A DNA stretch of 64,000 nucleotides from Nageia nagi (lineage: Eukaryota; Pinophyta). Within the stretch, counting starts at the first letter, position 1. Each line of letters begins with the position of its first letter. The position numbers and the translations under genes were made by a program. Positions 62,101 to 63,082 of this stretch are shown piece by piece. The stretch covers positions 148,800,001 through 148,864,000 of the forward strand of contig JBITNC010000001.1 of the NCBI GenBank assembly GCA_050084985.1, given 5' to 3'. The notes under the pieces were generated by a model. The model saw only the letters and a list, made by a program, of their open reading frames with translations, ran no database searches and had not been told where the DNA came from.

Positions 62101-63082
62101 CAAAACATCCCTACAAACAATAATCTTATTAGTGGATACATCTTGCGACTGGCAAGCTTTTAACTACTCACTACAATCAGCAATGAAATATGCTTGCAAT
62201 TTGCATTTACCTTGAACCTTATTGTTAGGAAATAAAGCATATTCTACTGAACCAGAAACAGGAAGGGTTAATCATCTTGGGCTTACTTCCTGACCATACT
62301 TCGTCTTCAAGAGTGACATCCTTCAATGGATCTGGATACAACTAACCAGGTAAACTGCCATATATACGTTTGCTTAATGCTTTCATGGCACTCCAAAGGC
62401 TATTTAGCATACCTGCCCATGTCAACAATTGTGCTATTCATACTTTCAGCCATCCCATTTGGAGTGTGGTGTGCAAACAGGACACATCCTTCAAATCCCA
62501 AACTGTTTGTTCTGCTTTTTGAATTTTCAACTTAATAAAATACCAGAACATCACTCTACTAATGAGCTACTGTCCCTCTTATGGGTTCGGTTTTATTATG
62601 ACTGTGATTTGCTTCTCCAAAATAAGTGTGACTTTATATTGAATGCTTATTTCAGTGGTTTCATTTTTTCACGTTGTGTGAACTTGCATTTGATATCCTT
62701 TCTCATATGTGCAGTCTGCTCTCTGTCTATTATGTGGCAACCATGTCTTGTCTTGGAACATTATGCTTGTATGAAAGTTCTTAAGAAAAGCAAGATATTT
62801 GTGATGTAAAGATTACATTTTTTCTTCATCCTACCAACCGTTTTAGTTGGAGTGTAAAGCAGATTCAGAAGCTGATCCATGGGCAAGCGAAGCTGAAGTG
62901 GAATTCATTGAGCCATTAGATCCTTTACAGATGAGAAAGTTTCTGAATTTGGTGAGTTCATTGTCACTTGAAGTTGAAGGTGTAACTGGTGCAAGGACAG
63001 TTAGGTGTCCTAACCATTTTCTGATGATATGCTTGAATTGTTGGCTTTAACAGGTGGAATTTGTCCAAGAATTGTTGTCTGG
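2231..63082 (+). CDS. PRKDC: DNA-PKcs-like protein kinase, N-terminal part (14 exons, gene continues past window)
   Basis: Exons: 2231-2548, 13453-13636, 14314-14532, 14737-14826, 16636-16729, 16824-16887, 30342-30401, 30523-30698, 32053-32170, 32301-32436, 48869-49046, 49115-49444, 62863-62951, 63054-63082. Together they give about 695 codons matching, in order, roughly residues 1-600 of DNA-PKcs. In animals this PI3K-like kinase is recruited by Ku to DNA ends and drives non-homologous end joining in the nucleus; the visible part is the N-terminal HEAT-repeat arm. Matches run with few gaps: FLSDFIRRIGERVLPY (exon 1), LKRYEM (exon 4), AGLKLLLHHA (exon 5), FPYLFPK (exon 10), WKHYVELW (exon 12), VEFVQELL (exon 14). 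No other PIKK (ATM, ATR, TOR, SMG1, TRRAP) is known to me with this N-terminal order. Four introns exceed 10 kb and are full of retrotransposons; the rest are 68-1809 bases. All junctions keep phase except inside exon 11. FAT, kinase and FATC domains are outside the window. Confidence 0.85.
2549..3022 (+). other. Start of intron 1 (10.9 kb)
   Basis: Donor GTATGA. Contains a short CA run near 2715-2729 and a foldback structure listed separately. No coding content is seen. Confidence 0.6.
2734..2871. repeat. Foldback element in intron 1
   Basis: The left part reads GAAAATCTAAGTTTCAGC ... CTTACTGAGCAAGAAT and the right part ATTCTTGCTGAGTAAG ... GCTGAAACTTTGATTTTC, so the arms are inverted copies with a bulge of about 18 bases in the left arm. 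Size (~138 bases) fits a small MITE or a transcribed hairpin. No transposase or target duplication was seen. Confidence 0.5.
3032..3334 (+). CDS. Unrecognised 100-codon ORF inside intron 1
   Basis: The frame is open for 100 codons after an AG at 3026-3027, with tryptophan- and histidine-rich composition (VDVWSF, HWSHHGF) followed by a hydrophobic stretch and VAELEEIVWHLL. I do not recognise a family. A second frame (3136-3342) is also open, so this may be chance. It could be a fragment of a captured gene or of a retroelement. It is in the same orientation as the host gene but does not fit between exons 1 and 2, whose junction already matches DNA-PKcs without a gap. Confidence 0.2.
   Translation: MSGYVKFKVLSTDEDGVDVWSFVASWSNNDVVGAHWSHHGFKIWSILFGGICSAYYLDALYCVAELEEIVWHLLSFLLLHLICYGNCTFMAIQNTNLERA
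3343..4089. other. Intron 1, no recognised feature
   Basis: AT-rich. A short plus-strand frame at 3571-3768 ends in lysine-rich sequence but matches nothing I know. No LTR termini are evident. Confidence 0.4.
4090..4905 (-). pseudogene. Decayed retroelement coding remnant (gag-like)
   Basis: Read on the minus strand, 4905-4651 gives an 84-codon frame with IFRWGEEPNIPRYLF, then an acidic frame at 4623-4438, then a basic frame at 4413-4207. The series of adjacent short frames in one orientation fits a stop-ridden gag region. No nucleocapsid knuckle or protease motif is visible, so the family is unknown. Confidence 0.3.
4908..5508 (-). repeat. Possible LTR fragment, reverse orientation
   Basis: Begins TGTAATATCCC, a terminus very like that of the reverse LTR at 51990. 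It directly abuts the remnant at 4090-4905 and is cut on the right by the LTR starting at 5509. The other terminus is not identified. Confidence 0.3.
5509..6725 (+). mobile_element. LTR, family B2, plus orientation
   Basis: About 1.2 kb from TGATGTCCCC to TCTTTACA, closely related to the reverse copy at 25383-26626 and more distantly to family B (23119-24484, 51990-53379). Shared landmarks are a block gacccca..gtgagccccaagtgggatgt near 5633-5662 and a tandem-like array of ccacgttggcat phrases at 5855-6000. No intact partner LTR is adjacent, so it is a solo LTR or a fragment. Frames inside (5755-6042, 6152-6367) follow the repeats and are not genes. Confidence 0.6.
6726..7014. other. Intron 1, post-LTR sequence
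   Basis: AT-rich sequence without a recognisable primer binding site. It includes a tatataggc phrase near 6856. Nothing else is seen. Confidence 0.35.
7015..7596 (-). pseudogene. Retroelement gag-like remnant, minus strand
   Basis: Two overlapping minus-strand frames, 7596-7405 and 7404-7015 (129 codons), read on from one another after one frame change. Phrases such as VPLALSWSKRCAKVEGI and TFPLKGDK-like blocks resemble the poorly characterised gag-type proteins of plant LTR elements. The assignment rests on general appearance only. Confidence 0.3.
7597..8770. other. Intron 1, unclassified repeat-like DNA
   Basis: Includes a GGGGGAACG-type motif repeated at 7575-7680 and an unrecognised minus-strand 105-codon frame at 8163-7846. 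Around 8280-8450 the phrase cctaactgaa(t/c) recurs several times. No domain is recognised. Confidence 0.3.
8771..8931. repeat. Long-arm foldback element (MITE-like or hairpin RNA)
   Basis: About 161 bases with nearly perfect inverted arms: ACTAGCTGAGGTATCTTAA at the left end mirrors TTAAGATATGTAAGCTAGTG at the right, and ACAAAACGTCAAGAGGTATC mirrors GATACCTCTCAACGTTTTGT. Inside them a second inverted pair, TTTGTGGT and ACCACAAA, surrounds a short loop near 8831-8856. It lies directly beside a truncated reverse LTR of family D. The arms are very similar, so insertion was fairly recent. If transcribed with the host intron it would form one long hairpin. Confidence 0.65.
8932..9665 (-). mobile_element. 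LTR family D fragment, reverse
   Basis: The reverse complement follows the plus-strand copies at 28359-29185 and 59818-60895: it starts TGCACATTATGTCTATGG and contains the repeated att(t/a)tcaga attatcatt block and the cctaggcctaaaacatgg phrases. The 3' end is missing, replaced by the foldback element at 8771-8931. Confidence 0.5.
9735..11580 (+). pseudogene. Decayed plus-strand retroelement, gag-like
   Basis: Consecutive frames at 9975-10193, 10215-10607 (130 codons, GCDPSVFDKIVDGWRGS, KMSLNGGLFKRHTKVTDKE) and 10726-11004 (very lysine-rich, KKKEKEDSKKKGG) read in one direction with small frame jumps. The first resembles the N-terminal gag-type domain of plant LTR elements and the second a basic nucleic-acid binding tail. 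No protease, RT or integrase follows. Function is inferred from context only. Confidence 0.35.
11852..12672 (+). pseudogene. PIF1-like / Helitron-type DNA helicase pseudogene
   Basis: Pieces of a PIF1-family helicase occur in correct order but broken by stops and frame changes. 11945-12120 reads QQRFCQLLTNFRDAKPTIED then WQLL, matching the segment after the Walker B domain. 12262-12450 reads VVNGVLGYI, then EPSTNVMLEFDKY after one frame change. 12520-12660 reads LTFVEIKGDKLLDSLKISPP, DRYENLK and KGVARRK, the C-terminal motif VI region. Walker A and B are absent. Such fragments come from Helitrons or from PIF1 genes they capture. A Rep domain and Helitron ends (5' TC, 3' hairpin plus CTRR) were not found, so capture or truncation is equally possible. 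Confidence 0.6.
12673..13452. other. 3' part of intron 1
   Basis: AT-rich, no ORF of note. The acceptor is the CAG at 13450-13452 (tttttggacag). A T-rich tract precedes it at 13228-13320. Confidence 0.6.
13453..13636 (+). CDS. PRKDC: DNA-PKcs-like exon 2
   Basis: Enters in phase 0 after CAG and leaves in phase 1 at T|GTATTT. It encodes VKCIGIFRRED, then AALNPLLTIMELSLQES and a helix ending MEYRKARTSG. The match to human DNA-PKcs is gapless across the exon 1/2 junction (human ...IKNTCTSVY...), which supports both splice sites although the donor is not a strong consensus. Confidence 0.85.
13637..14313 (+). other. Intron 2 (677 bases)
   Basis: AT-rich, no repeats recognised; acceptor TTTTTCCTGTAG at 14302-14313. 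Confidence 0.7.
14314..14532 (+). CDS. PRKDC: DNA-PKcs-like exon 3
   Basis: Phase 1 in, phase 1 out at GGAG|GTACCT. It encodes HEAT-like helices RAHILMVIGYGVEKFP and PVYVLVTGAIKCLDSLLCWF. The latter aligns with the human segment containing CLKGLSSLLCNF, one of the clearest matches in the gene. Confidence 0.9.
14737..14826 (+). CDS. PRKDC: DNA-PKcs-like exon 4
   Basis: A 90-base exon after TTCTTGTGTAG, ending AAAG|GTAAGC. It encodes YIETARKVYAYVEQ and the conserved LKRYEMVK, equivalent to human DLKRYAVPS. Intron 3 before it is 204 bases. Confidence 0.9.
14827..16635 (+). other. Intron 4 (1.8 kb)
   Basis: No recognised transposon. The stretch 15600-15830 is almost pure A/T with a GAAGAAGAAG run near 15806-15818. 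Nothing else is supported. Confidence 0.6.
16636..16729 (+). CDS. PRKDC: DNA-PKcs-like exon 5
   Basis: Enters with CG completing an alanine codon and leaves in phase 2 at TTG|GTCAGT. It encodes AGLKLLLHHARLFRLRLLEN then ILKWLQSY, equal in spacing to human SAGLRLFALHA...LLKWC. A nearer GTAAAG donor at 16734 breaks the frame, so the GTCAGT donor was chosen; with it a cysteine is completed in the next exon, as in human KWC. Confidence 0.88.
16824..16887 (+). CDS. PRKDC: DNA-PKcs-like exon 6
   Basis: A 64-base exon after GCTGTTTGCAG; ends in phase 0 at GAA|GTAAGG. It encodes IHSNAQLRDAAFPAFEQFIS, matching human [20 protein letters not shown] residue for residue in spacing. Intron 5 is 94 bases; the following intron 6 is 13.5 kb. 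Confidence 0.9.
17120..17175. repeat. Compound (GT)n(AT)n microsatellite
   Basis: About seven GT units run straight into about twenty AT units in intron 6. It makes the tandem isoleucine-tyrosine codons seen in two frames here; these are not genes. Confidence 0.95.
17176..18420. other. Intron 6, unclassified
   Basis: Short minus-strand frames at 17649-17461 and 17915-17682 match nothing I know. The sequence leads into a copia RNase H remnant and may be its decayed upstream pol, but no RT or integrase motif is readable. Confidence 0.3.
18424..18863 (+). pseudogene. Ty1/copia RNase H C-terminal remnant
   Basis: Reads DWVGDFDCQRFRSGY and GGVVSWMEYEQ, then after a frame change VVTALSTTKAKFMATTHA, then MKYHFIIDMVEDKKVSLENV and ADLVTKSTSVEMFLWCRKM. 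These are the standard C-terminal landmarks of copia polyproteins (DWAGD, ALSTTEAEY, H-region, ADxxTK). Stops at TAA 18490s and TAG 18548-18550 and at least one frameshift make it dead. The coding part ends directly at an LTR, as expected for a 3' LTR. Confidence 0.8.
19670..19835. repeat. Minisatellite inside LTR family A
   Basis: Seven or so imperfect copies of a 21-24 base unit, CATGATTTCACAAAAAAACT, with variable A-run length. Confidence 0.85.
20917..20924 (+). promoter_or_regulatory. LTR promoter TATA box
   Basis: TATAAATA in the context tctataaataga..catagggggt. The same block is conserved in the second family A LTR at 44303-44310, which supports a real U3 promoter. Confidence 0.55.
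21059..23118 (-). mobile_element. Reverse solo LTR, family A, nested in the plus-strand LTR
   Basis: On the minus strand it starts TGTTGTGCCCACACAACACACC (at 23118) and ends TTCCCAACA (at 21059), so the TGTTG...CAACA termini are complete. It lacks the middle part with the TATA box, so it is about 0.9 kb shorter than the copy at 42199. Flanking bases ATATA (left) and ATATT (right) may be a worn 5-base target duplication. With the host LTR it forms a large inverted repeat. Confidence 0.65.
23119..24484 (+). mobile_element. LTR family B, plus orientation
   Basis: About 1.37 kb, ending GGATATTACA, homologous to the reverse copy at 51990-53379 along its length (shared ggattccctttttgtaaatat, aggtc(t/c)(a/g)ttggaccca, and the ccacgttg(g/a)gcat array near 23450-23640). 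The 5' terminus is worn. It lies between the reverse family A LTR and the second half of the plus-strand family A LTR. Confidence 0.6.
24485..25287 (+). mobile_element. LTR family A, 3' part after the interruption
   Basis: Resumes the plus-strand LTR that stopped at 21058 and ends TTCCCAACA at 25287. With the first part the LTR totals about 3.0 kb, matching the uninterrupted copy at 42199-45222. TAATAT occurs on both sides of the insertion complex (21053-21058 region and 24485-24490). Confidence 0.6.
25288..25382 (+). repeat. Post-LTR leader of family A element
   Basis: The segment following the LTR end (taagacaaagggc ... gagattgttgtat) is repeated at 26846-26938, so it belongs to the element rather than to host DNA. 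Confidence 0.5.
25383..26626 (-). mobile_element. LTR family B2, reverse orientation
   Basis: Plus-strand termini are TGTGATGATCC and GGGGACATCACA, a matched inverted pair, 1,244 bases apart. Internally it is the reverse complement of the LTR at 5509-6725, including the gtggggtcaattgaccca block near 26500. No target duplication is clear. Confidence 0.7.
26627..26938 (+). repeat. Second copy of LTR A 3' end plus leader
   Basis: About 312 bases that repeat 25070-25380 with roughly 90% identity by eye (acaattactac..ctactacatcactc ... gtgggagattgttgtat). The copy starts inside the LTR, right at the end of the B2 LTR, and diverges from the first copy after 26938. Confidence 0.7.
26939..28358. other. 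Intron 6, unclassified retroelement-like DNA
   Basis: Contains a 41-base exact tandem duplication (cacctatggacgaagcatat... at 27402 and 27443). A minus-strand 115-codon hydrophobic frame (28363-28016) has no recognised family and low complexity. Otherwise nothing identifiable. Confidence 0.4.
28359..29185 (+). mobile_element. LTR family D, plus orientation
   Basis: Starts TGCACATTTATTATGTCTATGG and ends near TCTTTAGTAACA. The second plus copy at 59818-60895 shares the ttcacctaggtggatcc block, the acttaaagtgggttc block and the 3' end aagtgtct. Partial reverse copies lie at 8932-9665 and 32720-33000. Confidence 0.55.
29360..30060 (+). pseudogene. Ty3/gypsy protease-RT remnant
   Basis: 29482-29540 carries the post-protease motif (IxGYTWLKDL) with a 22-base phrase duplicated at 29482 and 29516. 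29853-30044 reads FFLKKDGMLRLCIYYSQINN and FTIKNNYPFPGINELLDELG, then YFSKL, the canonical N-terminal half of a gypsy reverse transcriptase. The catalytic YxDD region is not readable downstream. Only about 280 bases separate it from exon 7 of the host gene. Confidence 0.8.
30342..30401 (+). CDS. PRKDC: DNA-PKcs-like exon 7 (60 bases)
   Basis: This exon was found by prediction: exons 6 and 8 left a 20-residue gap in the DNA-PKcs alignment, requiring a phase 0-0 exon of 60 bases. Exactly such a unit lies between GCCAG and ATG|GTGAGA. It encodes IVICIVSDDHRVKNPQQIYM, with K, N, Q and M in the same places as human ...HKNKLQYFM. The acceptor has a moderate pyrimidine tract. Too short to be noticed by ORF length. 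Confidence 0.8.
30523..30698 (+). CDS. PRKDC: DNA-PKcs-like exon 8
   Basis: Begins after CATTCAACAG in phase 0 and ends in phase 2 at ACAG|GTTTAT. It encodes KIFSDALGVLDSPG, LTSLAILTMGKLSPLI and LLQTFYRLVPFG, aligned with human [22 protein letters not shown] onward. Intron 7 is 121 bases. Confidence 0.88.
30699..32052 (+). other. Intron 8 (1.35 kb)
   Basis: No transposon is recognised. Around 31590-31690 the phrases ggtac, gtacc and gtacat recur many times; a short AT microsatellite lies at 31662-31674. Other frames here are chance. Confidence 0.6.
32053..32170 (+). CDS. PRKDC: DNA-PKcs-like exon 9
   Basis: Follows TTGATTTGCAG. Encodes DHNGREESLKF, SVTLVGAFADMVVYLDNVEN and YVVSLLAK, equal to human PSFLQSVASVLLYLDTVPE and the helix after it. 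I end the exon at AAAG|GTTTCA because this gives a near-gapless join to exon 10 and a 130-base intron. The frame stays open to a second donor TCAG|GTTAAC at 32236/32237, in the same phase, which would add 22 residues and leave a 64-base intron. Confidence 0.8.
32301..32436 (+). CDS. PRKDC: DNA-PKcs-like exon 10
   Basis: Begins after TATTTTGCAG in phase 0 and ends in phase 1 at ATAG|GTAGTA. It encodes AVGNTFHGFPYLFPKQRRG and LQRLFNALFSKDAVF. The FPxxxPK motif and the following helix match human FPQYSPKMQL...VKVFLALAAKGPV. The 16.4-kb intron 10 follows. Confidence 0.85.
32564..32669. repeat. Perfect 53-base tandem duplication
   Basis: ATGATTATTTTGAAGAATGC... occurs at 32564 and again at 32617 with no difference over 53 bases, so the duplication is recent. 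It lies 130 bases inside intron 10. Confidence 0.95.
32720..33000 (-). mobile_element. LTR family D, 3' end, reverse
   Basis: On the minus strand it ends GCAATTTTAAGTGTCTACA, the 3' terminus of family D, and keeps the tagatagttaaaatgc block. The rest is worn or truncated. Confidence 0.4.
33001..33973. other. Intron 10, unclassified
   Basis: No recognisable domain. Probably decayed retroelement internal sequence, given flanking LTRs on both sides, but nothing specific supports it. Confidence 0.35.
33974..35850 (+). mobile_element. LTR family C, plus orientation, with internal subrepeats
   Basis: Starts TGTTGTGCCTACATAACACCCCCC. From 34170 to 35600 a phrase built of tgtcgcatg, gagtccttttgcacc and ggtgcgacca recurs about every 100-140 bases, at least nine times. 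A possible TATA box (gctataaaaagg) is at 34886-34897 and another (ctataaatacc) near 35279-35289. It is followed by the gag-like region at 35900. The matching reverse copy is 57250-59045. The 3' terminus is not certain. Confidence 0.55.
35860..39240 (+). pseudogene. Gag-like coding region of a pol-less retroelement, copy 1
   Basis: A run of plus-strand frames: 35913-36206 (97 codons, FNVAMMPFVVPFPDLC), 36430-36900 broken by stops (LAYFGSSKNFYMNSYLVYLL), 37281-37727 (serine-rich then acidic), 37699-38064 (acidic/basic, DDDVQIVGEKCA), 38189-38521 and 38564-39076 (170 codons, coiled-coil-like, LRKEIEEQ). Matching blocks recur in reverse at 54905-56640, so this is a dispersed element. No protease, RT, RNase H or integrase follows, which suggests a non-autonomous element carrying only gag-like or captured sequence. 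Several stops (37730, 38062, 39077) show decay. Confidence 0.6.
39241..39650 (+). mobile_element. 3' non-coding part of the same element
   Basis: A phrase gatgaggttttgctcc(t/c)gcc occurs twice (39327 and 39390), followed by cagatta..gcatagatt blocks. The reverse complement of 51640-51900 carries the same order of blocks, so it belongs to the element of the gag-like region. Confidence 0.5.
39651..42198. other. Intron 10, unclassified
   Basis: No known domain. A 66-base imperfect duplication (cttgtccta(t/c)ttg...) lies at 41527-41660, and another phrase (tatttcagag..caggtcatcataggtagccttcagcta) is repeated at 41078 and 41178. Frames 40212-40427 and 41130-41561 have no recognisable product. Confidence 0.35.
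42199..45222 (+). mobile_element. Copia-type LTR family A, almost complete
   Basis: Lacks only about 25 bases of the 5' terminus: it starts inside AAAATACAAGATTTTGGGGA and ends TTTCCATCCCAAC at 45222. Order of blocks follows the LTR at 18864. A TATAAATA at 44303-44310 is followed by the conserved cataggggg block; a 57-base internal duplication lies at 42987-43100. The ends of the LTR lead directly into a leader with a primer-binding-like motif. Confidence 0.7.
44303..44310 (+). promoter_or_regulatory. LTR promoter TATA box
   Basis: TATAAATA in the same context as at 20917-20924 in the other plus-strand family A LTR. Confidence 0.55.
45255..46433 (-). mobile_element. LTR family F, reverse, nested in family A leader
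   Basis: Plus-strand termini TGTAATGCACC and TGGGGACATTACA are a matched TGTAATG...CATTACA pair, 1,179 bases apart. It interrupts a repeated leader: ttagaaggaggg(c)c lies just left and related copies lie just right. The putative target sites ggcct and ggtgt do not match well. Confidence 0.65.
46434..46660 (+). repeat. Leader repeats with primer-binding-like motif
   Basis: The phrase aa(a/t)ttg(g)(c/t)gctagaaggaggg occurs at 46515-46540 and 46614-46640, with a third version before the nested LTR at 45229-45252, so the leader has a tandem unit of about 105 bases. The position after the LTR fits a tRNA primer binding region, but the exact tRNA was not identified. Confidence 0.45.
46661..47555. 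other. Intron 10, unclassified
   Basis: A 119-codon minus-strand frame (47411-47052) has no recognised domain. It lies downstream (on the minus strand) of the RT remnant and may be worn pol sequence. Confidence 0.3.
47560..48482 (-). pseudogene. Ty3/gypsy reverse transcriptase remnant, minus strand
   Basis: 48482-48225 is an acidic pre-RT region. 48143-47949 reads MPDRMNPNSSKGIKEEIQKL then WVSPIVVSRKKNGKIRICVD, and 47804-47562 reads TTPWGMFTYQVMPFGLCNAH, AIFQRLMN and FLDDFCIY. These are RT motifs in order, including the MPFGL box and the catalytic box as FLDD. About 140 bases between the two open parts carry stops. RNase H and integrase are not readable. Confidence 0.85.
48869..49046 (+). 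CDS. PRKDC: DNA-PKcs-like exon 11, with probable one-base frame disruption
   Basis: The acceptor TTGTTATTTCATAG gives a phase-correct frame with ISYYSSFYWQFFDELV that stops at TAA 48935-48937. The frame one base later is open from 48893 to the strong donor ACTT|GTAAGT and gives QNFYKANARIVQQSALYFLR and LSENLVSFDT, in correct phase for exon 12. The two would join naturally if the TTT run at 48935 were one base shorter. Otherwise the exon may start at the weaker acceptor ATTCAAG, at 48906, which keeps phase at both ends without any repair. The downstream half is well supported; the start is open. Confidence 0.6.
49115..49444 (+). CDS. PRKDC: DNA-PKcs-like exon 12
   Basis: The largest exon here (330 bases), phase 1 in and out, ending CAAG|GTTTTA. 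It encodes SLERVMEQVDERE, the conserved WKHYVELWSQLMSF (human YKDYVDLFRHLL), a charged linker KKVSEKENIPDTKSG that is longer than in animals, then FDCLVRSTMKAIAELNLKYR (human YDEFVKSVLKIVEKLDL). Intron 11 before it is only 68 bases. Confidence 0.88.
49445..50040. other. Start of intron 12 (13.4 kb)
   Basis: No feature recognised. The reading frame runs 9 codons past the donor before a stop. Confidence 0.5.
50041..50950 (+). other. Unrecognised region with a 164-codon ORF
   Basis: A plus-strand frame 50366-50860 encodes 164 residues with hydrophobic stretches and phrases such as FIKTHDRFVRDLSHFTRS. An overlapping frame at 50641-50889 is also open. No family is recognised, no signal of a splice unit in phase with the host gene is seen, and it is probably transposon-derived. 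Confidence 0.25.
50951..51500. other. Intron 12, unclassified
   Basis: AT-rich, no domain or repeat recognised. A short lysine-rich frame at 51008-51196 is not convincing. Confidence 0.4.
51501..51989 (-). mobile_element. 3' non-coding part of pol-less element, reverse copy
   Basis: The reverse complement carries ttttgctcccaccgatt, then cagactt, gcatagatta and ggcattta blocks in the same order as 39390-39520. This indicates the same element as at 35860-39650, reversed. Confidence 0.45.
51990..53379 (-). mobile_element. LTR family B, reverse orientation, complete
   Basis: Plus-strand termini TGTAATATTCCC and GGGGATCTTACA form a matched TGTAA...TTACA pair, 1,390 bases apart, homologous to 23119-24484. 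On the minus strand it is preceded by a purine-rich tract, as expected of a 3' LTR. Internal landmarks include the ccaacgtgg(g) array at 52800-53110. The small frame 52453-52238 is part of the LTR. Confidence 0.75.
53380..53410 (-). promoter_or_regulatory. Polypurine tract of the reverse element
   Basis: The minus strand reads GAGAGGGGAGGCTT immediately before the LTR start TGTAAGATCCCC, a typical plus-strand primer site of an LTR retrotransposon. It is followed upstream by a palindrome-like ttgcttgagggcaagcaa. Confidence 0.55.
53790..54335. repeat. Minisatellite of ~30/60-base units
   Basis: About eighteen imperfect 30-base units alternate as GTCCAACGTGGGGTGCCAAA-type and GCCCAATGTTAGGTGCCAAG-type halves, giving a 60-base higher-order period clearest at 54100-54330. 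The array keeps frames open on both strands (for example 54326-54126 minus, repeating WHPTLDLEGPWHLTL), because 30 and 60 are multiples of three; these are repeat artefacts or a repetitive protein tail, not a gene. Confidence 0.9.
54412..54804 (-). pseudogene. Retropepsin-like (aspartic protease) domain
   Basis: A 130-codon minus-strand frame with VMVLIDLGASHNFIDGDFVE, then GIHxLILGMQWL-like ending (HIILGMQWLFELG). This is the retroelement protease fold with its D(S/T)GA active site and the downstream ILGxxWL. Here the active-site triplet is D-L-G, not D-S-G or D-T-G. No RT follows: the reading passes into the minisatellite and the 3' LTR. Confidence 0.7.
54905..57098 (-). pseudogene. Gag-like coding region of a pol-less retroelement, copy 2
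   Basis: Minus-strand frames 57098-56916, 56820-56638, 56542-56279, 56225-56016 and 55429-54905 (174 codons) run in order. Blocks match copy 1: VVPFPDLC (near 56600), HDSTAKPRDYI (56475), LGSSKRFYMNSYLVYLLLH (56210-56150) and an acidic, serine-rich C-terminus. Stops and frameshifts separate the blocks. Order relative to the downstream protease and 3' LTR suggests gag-protease-LTR with no polymerase. Confidence 0.6.
57250..59045 (-). mobile_element. LTR family C, reverse orientation, with subrepeats
   Basis: On the minus strand it starts TATTGTGCATACACAATAACCCCC, close to the plus-strand copy at 33974. From 57250 to 58900 the phrase gagtgcttttgcactc..., with accatg(c)gc, recurs about every 100-130 bases, the counterpart of the ccttttgcacc series in copy 1. 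It directly precedes gag-like copy 2 on the minus strand, so it is in the place of its 5' LTR. Confidence 0.5.
59046..59817 (-). other. Intron 12, unclassified minus-strand frames
   Basis: Frames 59388-59179 and 59178-58975 continue one into the other (hydrophilic, TKREQETPKC), and 59649-59467 is another. No recognised domain; probably retroelement internal DNA upstream of the LTR. Confidence 0.3.
59818..60895 (+). mobile_element. LTR family D, plus orientation, second copy
   Basis: Runs from TGGACATTTATTATG to ACGTCTACA. Shares with 28359-29185 the gatgatgc(c/t)agaattgatatgcaaacatttt block, the g(c/a)ttgggtgc(t/c) array (60420-60540), the ttcacctaggtggatgca block, and the 3' end. Confidence 0.55.
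60896..61690. other. Intron 12, no recognised feature
   Basis: AT-rich DNA with two short frames (60817-61026, 61490-61684) that match nothing known. Confidence 0.4.
61700..62490 (-). pseudogene. Ty1/copia integrase remnant, minus strand
   Basis: The minus strand at 62480-62230 reads TPNGMAESMNSTIVDMGR, then after a frame change LKDVTLEDEVWSGSKPKM, the end of the copia integrase core (consensus NGVAERxNRT and the TPEEAWxGxKP block). 62103-61909 continues with a frame of the type found between integrase and RT (VCRDVLVIYRTQ-like). Stops and frame changes show decay. The catalytic D,D,E cannot be confirmed beyond the AES(M)N position, where E is kept. Confidence 0.7.
62857..62862 (+). promoter_or_regulatory. 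NAGNAG tandem acceptor of exon 13
   Basis: AAGCAG offers two acceptors three bases apart. Both complete the codon left open by exon 12 (GCA-GAT or GAT), so use of either keeps frame and changes only one alanine. The stronger-looking TTTTAG eleven bases upstream breaks the frame. Confidence 0.5.
62863..62951 (+). CDS. PRKDC: DNA-PKcs-like exon 13
   Basis: Encodes the acidic stretch SEADPWASEAEVEFIEPLDP and LQMRKFLNL, ending in phase 0 at TTTG|GTGAGT. It corresponds to the human segment ending FSAFINL. The exon start was chosen by phase; the frame is open upstream to 62847. Confidence 0.8.
63054..63082 (+). CDS. PRKDC: DNA-PKcs-like exon 14 (29-base microexon)
   Basis: Lies between TTTAACAG and TCTGG|GTGAGT and encodes VEFVQELLS plus two bases, matching human VEFCREILP directly after INL. 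Phase 0 in, phase 2 out. Intron 13 is 102 bases. The small size makes it easy to miss in automatic annotation. Confidence 0.85.

Noticed and set aside
62841-62852. TTTTAG at 62841-62846 as acceptor of exon 13
   Set aside because: Although it has the better consensus, with the phase left by exon 12 it runs into a stop within three codons. The AAGCAG sites fit.
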